NCBI RefSeq assembly: GCF_027947535.2
Contig: NZ_JAAGKO020000020.1
Location: forward strand, 1 to 64,000
Direction of reading: 5' to 3'
Length of the DNA: 64,000 nt
Origin: Streptantibioticus silvisoli
Lineage (GTDB): Bacteria; Actinomycetota; Actinomycetes; Streptomycetales; Streptomycetaceae
Within the stretch, counting starts at the first letter, position 1. Each line of letters begins with the position of its first letter. A program made the position numbers and the translations under genes. Under the pieces are notes generated by a model, which saw only the letters and a list, made by a program, of their open reading frames with translations, was not told where the DNA came from and did no database searches. Positions 57,716 to 64,000 of the stretch are shown here, piece by piece.

Positions 57716-58561
57716 GTGAAGCGCTCCGACAACCCCTTCCTGTCCCCGTCCCTCGAGCAGCTGTACGGCGGCGCCGACCGCCTGGCCGCCCGCACGTCGG
57801 CGCTGGGGCGCGCGAAGGTCTCCGGGCCTCCGGTGCCCCTGACCATCGCGCGTCTGGCCGTCGCACACTCGGCCGCGGACGTTCCGCTGTCCAGGGTGGC
57901 GGACATCGGTTGCGGCCGGGGAACGAGCAGCCGTGTCCTCACCGAGCAGCTCGCCCCTCGCCGGCTGGTCGCCGTCGACGCCTCACGGGCGATGATCGCG
58001 GCGGCTCGGCGACGCGTGGGCGTCACGCCCGGCACCGTCACCGACTTCATCCAGGCCGACTTCCACAACCTCCCCCTGAGAGCCGGTACGTACGACCTGG
58101 TCAGCGCGGCCTTCTGCTTGTACCACTCGCCCCGTCCTGCGGAGGTGGTCGCGGAATTCGCACGTATCCTCGCTCGGCGAGGCGTCGCGATCCTGGTGAC
58201 GAAGAGCGCGGACAGCTACCGCGAGCTGGACCACCTCGTGGCCGCCGCCGGGCTCGACCAGGACGCGCCCCGCCGGGGAAGCCTCTACGCGGCGGCGCAC
58301 AGCGGCAACATCGCCACGGTGACGGCTGGCCCTCTCGACGTGCTGCTTGTCGAACATGAGGAACACCGTTTCCGGTTCACGGACCTGGTGCACGTGGCCC
58401 TCTATCTGGCGACCAACCCCAAATACCGGTTCCCGCCGGACCTGAAGGGTGATCCGGAGGCCATCGCTCAGGCGCTCCGGCGCGGCCGTCCCGACACCCC
58501 GGTGACCGCCACCTCGATCGTCACGTACGTCGTGGCCCGCCCCCGCGGGGGCCACCGATGA
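57716..58561 (+). CDS. Class I SAM-dependent methyltransferase
   Basis: 281-aa protein from a GTG at 57716. SAM motif I is RVADIGCGRGTSSRVLTEQL, motif II LVAVDASRAMIAAARRRVG, motif III DFIQADFHNLPLRAGTYDLV, and AFCLYHSPRPAEVVAEFARI is typical of type 11 methyltransferases. The C-terminal extension (FRFTDLVHVALYLATNPKYR) is a helical cap. The acceptor is probably a small molecule of the pathway. Its stop overlaps the next ATG. Confidence 0.85.
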   Translation: MKRSDNPFLSPSLEQLYGGADRLAARTSALGRAKVSGPPVPLTIARLAVAHSAADVPLSRVADIGCGRGTSSRVLTEQLAPRRLVAVDASRAMIAAARRRVGVTPGTVTDFIQADFHNLPLRAGTYDLVSAAFCLYHSPRPAEVVAEFARILARRGVAILVTKSADSYRELDHLVAAAGLDQDAPRRGSLYAAAHSGNIATVTAGPLDVLLVEHEEHRFRFTDLVHVALYLATNPKYRFPPDLKGDPEAIAQALRRGRPDTPVTATSIVTYVVARPRGGHR

Positions 58562-59328
58562 CGCCGGCCTCGTACACCAAGCACTACACCAGTGCCGAAC
58601 GCTGTCAGCAGGCCGTGCGCAACTACCTGTGGCTGACGCGCCACGCCACGCCGATACGCCTACCCGCCCTCCAGGCGATCGGCTTCAACAGCCTCGTCTT
58701 CGAATTCGTCGAGGGGCGGCACGTTGAGCCGTCGGACCTGCTCCGACTCGCTGCCCACCTGGGCGACGTACACGGAGCCACGTGGCTGAACACTCTGCAC
58801 CGCGCCCGCCTCGACGCTGCCCACGTGCCGGGTCAGGGCCTGGAGCTCGCGGACTACTGCTCATCCCGGCGGAGAGCCCTGGCAGCACGGCACGCGGCCG
58901 GATTCCTCCCGACGGCCGCCGACCTCGACGCCGCCCAGGCGCTCCTGGCGCGGACGGCGAGCGGACCGGTCGCCTTCTACAAGGACGCCAACCCGCGCAA
59001 CTTCCTCATCACGGCGGACAGCATCGTCACGATCGACGTCGACGACCTCACCCTCGCCCCCTTCGGCTACGACCTCGCGAAGCTGATCGTCACCCTGACG
59101 ATGACCTACGGCCCCCTCCCCGCACGAACCGTGCGCGAGGCCCTCGACCAGTACAACCGAACCGCCGCAGGGCACCACGAAACCCTCGGCCGCACGGACA
59201 TGGGGCACCTCACCGCCTGCATGCGCCTGCACGACATCCTCACCGCACCGTACGTCGGCCGGGGCGGCTACCAGCACAGGGCCTCGGACCCTCAGTTCAC
59301 GGACGCGAGATGCGGGGACAGCGGGTGA
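58558..59328 (+). CDS. APH/choline-kinase-fold phosphotransferase
   Basis: 256-aa protein with ATGA overlap. The C-lobe motifs are clear: FYKDANPRNFLITADSIVTI (catalytic loop of H/K-D-x-N-P-x-N type, with KDANPRN) and DVDDLTLAPFGYDLAKLIVT (metal-binding D-x-D). The first half (FEFVEGRHVEPSDLLRLAAH) forms the hinge and the helical subdomain; the N-lobe is shortened. It likely phosphorylates a sugar or nucleoside hydroxyl, or is a self-resistance enzyme. A second APH-fold gene lies two genes downstream. Confidence 0.78.
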   Translation: MTPASYTKHYTSAERCQQAVRNYLWLTRHATPIRLPALQAIGFNSLVFEFVEGRHVEPSDLLRLAAHLGDVHGATWLNTLHRARLDAAHVPGQGLELADYCSSRRRALAARHAAGFLPTAADLDAAQALLARTASGPVAFYKDANPRNFLITADSIVTIDVDDLTLAPFGYDLAKLIVTLTMTYGPLPARTVREALDQYNRTAAGHHETLGRTDMGHLTACMRLHDILTAPYVGRGGYQHRASDPQFTDARCGDSG

Positions 59329-59984
59329 TCATCACAGAATTCGTCCTCGTACGGCACGGTCAAGCGCGGTGCAACGTCGAAGGCGTGGTCGGCGGCCCCC
59401 GGACCTGTACCGGGCTGACGGACCTCGGCCGTGCGCAGGTCCAGGCCGCCGCCGATCGCTTGGCGATCGAGCACGCGGTAGCGCCCTTCACCGCCCTCTA
59501 TACCGGGCCGCGGCTGCGGCTCGTCGAGACCGGCGACATCCTGTCGGCGGCGCTCCGCCTGACGACCTCCGTGGCGGCGGGACTGGACGGCCCTGTCCAC
59601 GGTGATGCCGACGGCAGGCCGTGGCACGAGGTGAAGACCGCCGCCGACGGTGGCCCGCACGCCCACCCCGACCAGCCCTGGGCTCGTGGCTCGGACACCT
59701 GGAACGGCTACTTGCAGCGGGCCGGCGGCTTCCTGCGGGACCTCATCAAGGAACACGAGGGAGGGCGCCTGGTGTTCGCCGCGCACGGCGAGACGATTCT
59801 CGCGCTGCACACGCTGCTCCTGGCCCTCCGGCCGGGGCTTCAAGCCGGATTCACGGTCGACCACGGCTCGATCACCCGGTGGCAGCACCACGTCAACCGG
59901 CTCGGTCAGCGCCGCTGGCTCCTCGACCGCCACAACGACACAGCGCATCTGGACAACCTCCCGAAGCGGGGGTGCGGGGGATGA
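59325..59984 (+). CDS. Histidine phosphatase (phosphoglycerate-mutase-like)
   Basis: 219-aa protein from a GTG at 59325 (GTGA overlap). The RHG motif is FVLVRHGQARCNVEGVVG, followed by GLTDLGRAQVQAAADRL, and the second catalytic His is in RLVFAAHGETILALHTLLLA. It should remove phosphates from a small phosphorylated metabolite; together with the HAD protein it gives the operon two phosphatases. Its stop overlaps the next ATG. Confidence 0.87.
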   Translation: MIITEFVLVRHGQARCNVEGVVGGPRTCTGLTDLGRAQVQAAADRLAIEHAVAPFTALYTGPRLRLVETGDILSAALRLTTSVAAGLDGPVHGDADGRPWHEVKTAADGGPHAHPDQPWARGSDTWNGYLQRAGGFLRDLIKEHEGGRLVFAAHGETILALHTLLLALRPGLQAGFTVDHGSITRWQHHVNRLGQRRWLLDRHNDTAHLDNLPKRGCGG

Positions 59985-60817
59985 CCGCTTGCGACGATCC
60001 CCGCCTGCGACTGGCTCGAAGGGCGCTGGGAGAGATCGACGTCACCGACGAGCCCGGTCTTCCTCCTCGGTTACTGAAGGTCGTCGACCCGCGCGGTCAC
60101 GCCTACGTCGTCAAGGAGCACCAGGACGCCGACCGCTTCGCCCAGGAGATACGCGCCTACACCACGCACCTCCGACACATGCGCGACATCACCGCCACGC
60201 TCGTGGCCCACGACGCCGAAAGCCGGACGCTGCTGCTTTCCCACCTCCCCGGCCGTGACTGCGACGGCATCAGCGTCTCGTCCGAAGACGCGGCACTCGT
60301 CCACCGTCGAGCCGGTGCCGCCCTACGCCGGCTTCACGACAGCTCCCCGGAGAACCGAACAAGCCCGGCCGGCCCCCGCCTCGCCGGGCGCATGCGCGAG
60401 TGGATCGCGCGGGCCGACCACGCCGGCATCCTCTCCCCGGACGACCACCGTCGGCTGCGCGCCCACGCGCTGCGCCTGTCCACCACCGCGATGGAAGGCA
60501 CCATCTGCCACCTCGACTACCAGCCCCGCAACTGGCGCGTCCATTACGACGAGTTGTTCATCGTCGACTTCGAGCACACCCGCCCAGATGCCCGCGTCCG
60601 CGACTTCGCACGGCTCGAACACCGACACTGGACCGGACATCCGGCGTTGCGCAGCGCCTTCTTCGCCGGCTACGGCCAGGCGTTGTCCACCTCCGAACAG
60701 GACCTCCTGCACCTCTTCGGCGCCCTCGAAGCCGTCACAGCGCTCGTCCGCGGCCACGAGAACGGGGACACCGAACTGTTCACGCACGGCCGAGCGCTCC
60801 TGCGGCGCCTCGCCTGA
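59981..60817 (+). CDS. APH-family phosphotransferase (aminoglycoside-phosphotransferase fold)
   Basis: 278-aa protein. The N-lobe has LLKVVDPRGHAYVVKEHQDA with the ATP-binding Lys. The catalytic loop is EGTICHLDYQPRNWRVHY (H-x-D-x4-N) and the metal motif ELFIVDFEHTRPDARVRDFA (D-F-E). All kinase residues are present, so this is an active kinase; the substrate is unknown. It is the more complete of two APH-fold proteins in the operon. It overlaps the histidine phosphatase gene by 4 nt. Confidence 0.82.
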   Translation: MTACDDPRLRLARRALGEIDVTDEPGLPPRLLKVVDPRGHAYVVKEHQDADRFAQEIRAYTTHLRHMRDITATLVAHDAESRTLLLSHLPGRDCDGISVSSEDAALVHRRAGAALRRLHDSSPENRTSPAGPRLAGRMREWIARADHAGILSPDDHRRLRAHALRLSTTAMEGTICHLDYQPRNWRVHYDELFIVDFEHTRPDARVRDFARLEHRHWTGHPALRSAFFAGYGQALSTSEQDLLHLFGALEAVTALVRGHENGDTELFTHGRALLRRLA

Positions 60818-60845
60818 CCTTCGTCTCACCGACCTGGAGAACGCC

Positions 60846-61844
60846 ATGACCGGAACGACCCAGCCCGTACCGCAGGCACCGCACATCCGGCGAGCCGTGG
60901 TCACCGGCTCGGCGGGATTCATCGGCTCCCACCTCGCGCACGCCCTGCTGCGGGAAGGTACCACCGTCATCGGAGTCGACCGCCGCCACGAGACCAGCGA
61001 CCAGTCCGCCGCCGCGAACCTGGCACCGCTCATCGGGCAGCCCGGCTTCATCGCGGTGACGGCCGACCTGCTGAACTGCGCGCTGGAACCCGTGCTGCTC
61101 GACGCGGACGTGGTCTTCCACCTCGCGGGCATGCCGGGCGTACGCCCCTCTTGGGGAACCCAGTTCGGCGCCTACGTGCAGTGCAACATCCTCGCCGCCC
61201 AGCGCGTCATGGACGCCGCGACCCGGCTCGGCGTCCCGCGCGTCGTGGTCGCTTCCTCCTCCAGCGTCTACGGCCCCACGACCTCCCAGGCAAGCCTGGA
61301 AACGGATCACCCGCACCCGGCGTCACCGTACGCGGTCACCAAGCTCGCCGAGGAGCAACTCTGCCTGGCGCACGCCGGCCGTCCGGACTGCCGCACCGGC
61401 GTCGCGGCACTTCGGTACTTCACCGTCTACGGGCCACGTCAACGGGCGGACATGTTCATCCAGCGCGCGCTGTCCGCGGCTCTCACCGGCACCACACTCC
61501 GCGTCTACGGCGACGGCCGCCAAAGGCGCGACTTCACCTACATCGACGACACCGTGGCCGCCACCCTGGCCGCGGCCACCGCGTCGAACGACACCGGCGT
61601 CGTCAACGTCGGCGGCGGAACGAACGCCTCGCTCACCGAGGTGATCCAACTCGCCGAACAGCTGACCGGCCGCACCGTCCCGGTCGAGTACTTCACCACC
61701 CGCAACGGAGACGTCCCGCTGACCCGGGCCGACGGCTCCCGGGCCCTCACCCACCTCGGCTGGAAGCCCAAGGTGGATCTGACGTCCGGCATGGCCGCGC
61801 AGTTGCAGCACCTCATCCGGAGCACGGCACGGCAGGCCGCCTGA
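60846..61844 (+). CDS. NDP-sugar epimerase/dehydratase (extended SDR)
   Basis: 332-aa protein from the ATG at 60846 with GGAGA upstream. It has the NAD(P)-binding motif RAVVTGSAGFIGSHLAHALL, VVFHLAGMPGVRPSWG, the catalytic Ser region VVVASSSSVYGPTTSQAS and the YxxxK motif PYAVTKLAEEQLCL. ALRYFTVYGPRQRADMF and GDGRQRRDFTYIDDTVAATL are typical of GalE- or UDP-glucuronate 4-epimerase-like enzymes. It probably modifies an NDP-sugar or nucleotide-linked sugar for the transferases in the operon. Confidence 0.85.
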   Translation: MTGTTQPVPQAPHIRRAVVTGSAGFIGSHLAHALLREGTTVIGVDRRHETSDQSAAANLAPLIGQPGFIAVTADLLNCALEPVLLDADVVFHLAGMPGVRPSWGTQFGAYVQCNILAAQRVMDAATRLGVPRVVVASSSSVYGPTTSQASLETDHPHPASPYAVTKLAEEQLCLAHAGRPDCRTGVAALRYFTVYGPRQRADMFIQRALSAALTGTTLRVYGDGRQRRDFTYIDDTVAATLAAATASNDTGVVNVGGGTNASLTEVIQLAEQLTGRTVPVEYFTTRNGDVPLTRADGSRALTHLGWKPKVDLTSGMAAQLQHLIRSTARQAA

Positions 61845-61919
61845 ACGGCGCCGTCCGCGTGTTCATGCGAACCGCACCACCATCAGCTTTCCGGCGGCCT
61901 GATCGATCGGAGCAGCACC

Positions 61920-62696
61920 ATGCCCACAACGATGCGAAACACCTCCGGACCGAACCACGTCGCGGTGATCCCCTGCCGCTGGGGTTCCTCCAGATTTCCG
62001 GGGAAGCCCCTCGCGCTCCTCGACGGACACCCCTTGTTGTGGCACGTGCACCAGCGTTGTCTCGAAGCCGACAGGATCACGGAGGCCGTCGTGGCCACCG
62101 ACGACGACCGCATCCGCGCAGCCTGCGAGGACCTGGGCATCCGCTGCCTGATGACTGGTGAACACGCCACCGGAACGGACCGCGTGGCCGAGTGCGCCCG
62201 CCACCTGGATGCCGACGCGATCATCAACGTCCAGGGCGACGAACCGTTTATCGACCCCGACGCCATCGACGCGGTGTCCCTCGCCCTGGCCGAATCACCT
62301 GCCGACGCGCTCGTCGTCGTCAACGCCTGCGCGGAGTTGCGATCGCCGGCAGCCGCCATCGACCACAACGTCGTCAAGGCGGTCACCGCCACGTCCGGCA
62401 ACGCCCTGCTGTTCTCCCGGCAGCCCATCCCCTATCCCCGCGACGCCCATCCGACGTACCTCCGGCAACTCGGCCTCTACGGCTTCACCCCGGAAGCCCT
62501 GCGAACGTTCAGCTCTCTACCGCAAGGCCCGCTGGAGCAAGCCGAAGGCATCGAAATGCTGCGCTTCATCGAGCACGGCCACCAGGTCCGCACGGTGCTC
62601 GTCGCCGACGACGGCATGGCCGTGGATACCCCTGAAGACCTTCGGCGAGCGAGCCGGTTGGAAAAGGAGCGGCGTTCGGCCGCACTGCTTCCGTGA
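61920..62696 (+). CDS. KdsB-like CMP-sugar acid synthetase
   Basis: 258-aa cytidylyltransferase. VAVIPCRWGSSRFPGKPLAL near residues 17-36 is the KdsB nucleotide-binding motif (AR-x-x-SxR-x-PGK). DRITEAVVATDDDRI, RCLMTGEHATGTDRVAEC and IINVQGDEPFIDPDAIDAVS follow the KdsB order closely. KdsB activates 3-deoxy-sugar acids such as Kdo with CTP. A Gram-positive actinomycete has no Kdo-containing LPS, so the substrate is probably a related 3-deoxy-ulosonic acid (for example Kdn, known in actinomycete teichulosonic acids) or a pathway-specific sugar. Last gene of the operon. Confidence 0.88.
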   Translation: MPTTMRNTSGPNHVAVIPCRWGSSRFPGKPLALLDGHPLLWHVHQRCLEADRITEAVVATDDDRIRAACEDLGIRCLMTGEHATGTDRVAECARHLDADAIINVQGDEPFIDPDAIDAVSLALAESPADALVVVNACAELRSPAAAIDHNVVKAVTATSGNALLFSRQPIPYPRDAHPTYLRQLGLYGFTPEALRTFSSLPQGPLEQAEGIEMLRFIEHGHQVRTVLVADDGMAVDTPEDLRRASRLEKERRSAALLP

Positions 62697-62960
62697 AGTA
62701 CTCTGCCCTACATGTCGGTTGACCTCGGTCGGCTCGTCCACAGTGCGCCCGGCCCGGTGCGGGTGGGGACGCGCAGCACATGCCGCCGGCCCCAACCCAG
62801 CACCGCCGCCTGACGGCCGTTTCGCACTGCGCGACGTCAGGACACTCGACAGACAGTGCTCCGTGTGCGGCCGACGGACGCGGCCTCTGCCTCCGCGACG
62901 AACAGCCGGAGGACCGCGACAGCCATGGCGTCCTGCTGAGCTCATCGTCGCAGAAGAAGT

Positions 62961-64000
62961 TCACCCATCGTCGTCTTCCCTCTCGGGCTCCGTGGCCAGC
63001 CCGGCGGCGTCCATCAGATCCGGGTCCAGGTCGTCCCCCGTCATGCTCCACTGCCCCAGCTCTTCAGTGGACTCCACCATCTCCCCTCCTGGACTCACAT
63101 CACTCTCTGCGAGCATCGGCAAGACGTACGCCTGGGCCAGTCCCGCCAGGTGAAGGGGGAGCGGCAGGGACAGCGCCGCGGCATAGTCCGGTGCCTGGCG
63201 CAGCTGGTGTACGGCGAGAGCCAGTGCCTCAGGCTCGTCGGGCTTGCCCAGTGTGGGGGCGGCCGGGTCGTCCTCCACGTGACAGCCAAGAACCGCGATC
63301 TCGACCAAGGTCGGGTTCCAGGCGTTGGTACCTGCCTGTGAGGTGAGGTTGCCCGCGGCGTTGACTCGGGTGGCCAGGCGGTCGAGGGCGGGCGAGACCG
63401 CATGGGTACCGGGGCGTTCCGTGGTGCTGTAGAAGATCCGGTCACGTGAGGGGGCCTCACCCTGCGGCGGGACGGTCTGGGCCCAGAAGCCAGCCGGCTG
63501 TCCGTGCGGCTTACCGGGTTCCGCCAGGCCCCACCACTGCGCGGTCTCCCGTCCGCCACACCCGCGGACGCGCACAAGGCGGAGTTCGTCGTCGAGCCGG
63601 CCCTCGGGGGCGTGGCCCGTCTGGATCAAGTCCCGCTCGGTCCGGCCGTCCTGCAGCCACGGCCAGTGCAGCCTGCTGTTCTGCGCGTGGGTGATCAGCG
63701 CGGTGGGCTGACCGCGCAGGGAGTGCAGTACGCGCTGCAGGAACGCCGAGGTCTCCCTGCGCTGCTGGGCGAGGTTGGTACGCCACTGCTTGCCGGTCAC
63801 TCGCGGTGTCTTGGAGCGCGGGGCACCGTCCTGTAGGTCGGGCTCCGCGCATGCCTCAGGGTCGATCTCGGCCTGCTTCACCAGGCCGAGGAGAAAGCGC
63901 GGATACGGCACCCACTCCCCCGCGGCATCGTCCCAGCCTCGCACGGCCGCCAGTCCCGCCGCGTCCGGCAGCGGGCTGGCCAAGACGGCCACCGGCAGGT
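62961..64000 (-). CDS. pPIWI-RE RNaseH-type protein, C-terminal part (runs off the window)
   Basis: The last 343 or more residues of a leftward gene; the frame stays open to the window end. Recognisable blocks are ITHAQNSRLHWPWLQDGRTE, RIFYSTTERPGTHAVSPALD, GTNAWNPTLVEIAVLGCHVE and LPLPLHLAGLAQAYVLPM, in the order I associate with the C-terminal RNaseH domain of pPIWI-RE proteins (DUF3893). The C-terminus is acidic (EREDDDG). pPIWI-RE is a prokaryotic Argonaute-related protein encoded with a DinG-type helicase and a REase-fold protein in a predicted defence system. The partners would be upstream, beyond 64000, or absent. The match is by pattern only. Confidence 0.6.
   Translation of the reverse strand, partial: LPVAVLASPLPDAAGLAAVRGWDDAAGEWVPYPRFLLGLVKQAEIDPEACAEPDLQDGAPRSKTPRVTGKQWRTNLAQQRRETSAFLQRVLHSLRGQPTALITHAQNSRLHWPWLQDGRTERDLIQTGHAPEGRLDDELRLVRVRGCGGRETAQWWGLAEPGKPHGQPAGFWAQTVPPQGEAPSRDRIFYSTTERPGTHAVSPALDRLATRVNAAGNLTSQAGTNAWNPTLVEIAVLGCHVEDDPAAPTLGKPDEPEALALAVHQLRQAPDYAAALSLPLPLHLAGLAQAYVLPMLAESDVSPGGEMVESTEELGQWSMTGDDLDPDLMDAAGLATEPEREDDDG

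Noticed and set aside
61920-62696. Lipopolysaccharide biosynthesis
   Set aside because: The KdsB-like gene alone does not indicate LPS; the rest of the window is clearly actinobacterial and no LPS genes are present.
1-64000. CRISPR arrays, insertion sequences and rRNA genes
   Set aside because: I looked for regularly spaced repeats, DDE transposase motifs with terminal repeats and rRNA signatures and saw none.

Overview
The window looks like a high-GC actinomycete, most probably Streptomyces. It has strong G/C third-position bias, many ATGA and GTGA start/stop overlaps, frequent GTG starts, and families typical of that group (DUF5753/DUF397 pairs, a LysM-BTAD regulator, an actinobacterial-style type IV secretion system). 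All calls come from reading the sequence and translations by eye; no database search was run.

Region 1 (about 0.27-31 kb) reads as an integrated conjugative element. A tRNA-Leu(GAG) gene is abutted by a large serine integrase whose 3' end runs antisense into the tRNA. Then come a small integrase-coupled gene, a pair of methyltransferase-like genes, and a rightward transfer operon (VirB2-, VirB6-, PrgI/VirB3- and VirB4-like proteins, a GP88-like protein, a VirD4-type coupling ATPase, a replication-relaxation family protein, and an SLT+NlpC/P60 wall hydrolase). Two transfer genes are broken: the VirB6-like gene by an apparent 1-nt loss, the coupling ATPase by an apparent ~10-nt loss at Walker B. 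A Gabija-like gajA/gajB defence pair follows. A leftward block of small plasmid/phage-type genes (DUF4262, DUF932 and unknowns) includes a tRNA with an 8-nt anticodon loop. It also holds four copies of a 36-bp bipartite element that reads leftward as GGGAAT-N18-GTA, next to a gene resembling a sigma factor.

Region 2 (31-43 kb) is a complete Tad/Flp pilus locus, leftward except for its prepilin peptidase: LysM-BTAD regulator, three TadE/TadG-like proteins, a 59-aa Flp pilin, TadC, TadB, TadA, TadZ, CpaB, a secreted protein and a lipoprotein. Region 3 (43-51 kb) holds regulators and small enzymes: two XRE-DUF5753 genes, a DUF397 gene lacking a normal start codon, an anti-sigma-like ATPase, a nucleoside deoxyribosyltransferase-like protein, HD, NUDIX, XRE-PLD and HAD proteins.

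Region 4 (51.1-62.7 kb) is a 12-gene rightward operon, mostly tightly spaced or overlapping. It encodes a HAD phosphatase, two glycosyltransferase-like proteins, a thymidylate-synthase homologue with the Asn-to-Asp change seen in cytidylate hydroxymethylases, an O-carbamoyltransferase, a P-loop kinase, a methyltransferase, two APH-fold kinases, a histidine phosphatase, an NDP-sugar epimerase and a KdsB-like CMP-sugar synthetase. It is the best candidate for an undescribed system: a modified-nucleoside/CMP-sugar pathway, or less likely a base-hypermodification pathway. Region 5 (62.96 kb to the end) is the C-terminal part of a leftward gene resembling the pPIWI-RE RNaseH protein of a prokaryotic Argonaute-like defence system; the rest lies outside the window. 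Whether regions 2-5 belong to the element or to the host chromosome cannot be decided here, because I found no second copy of the tRNA 3' end.
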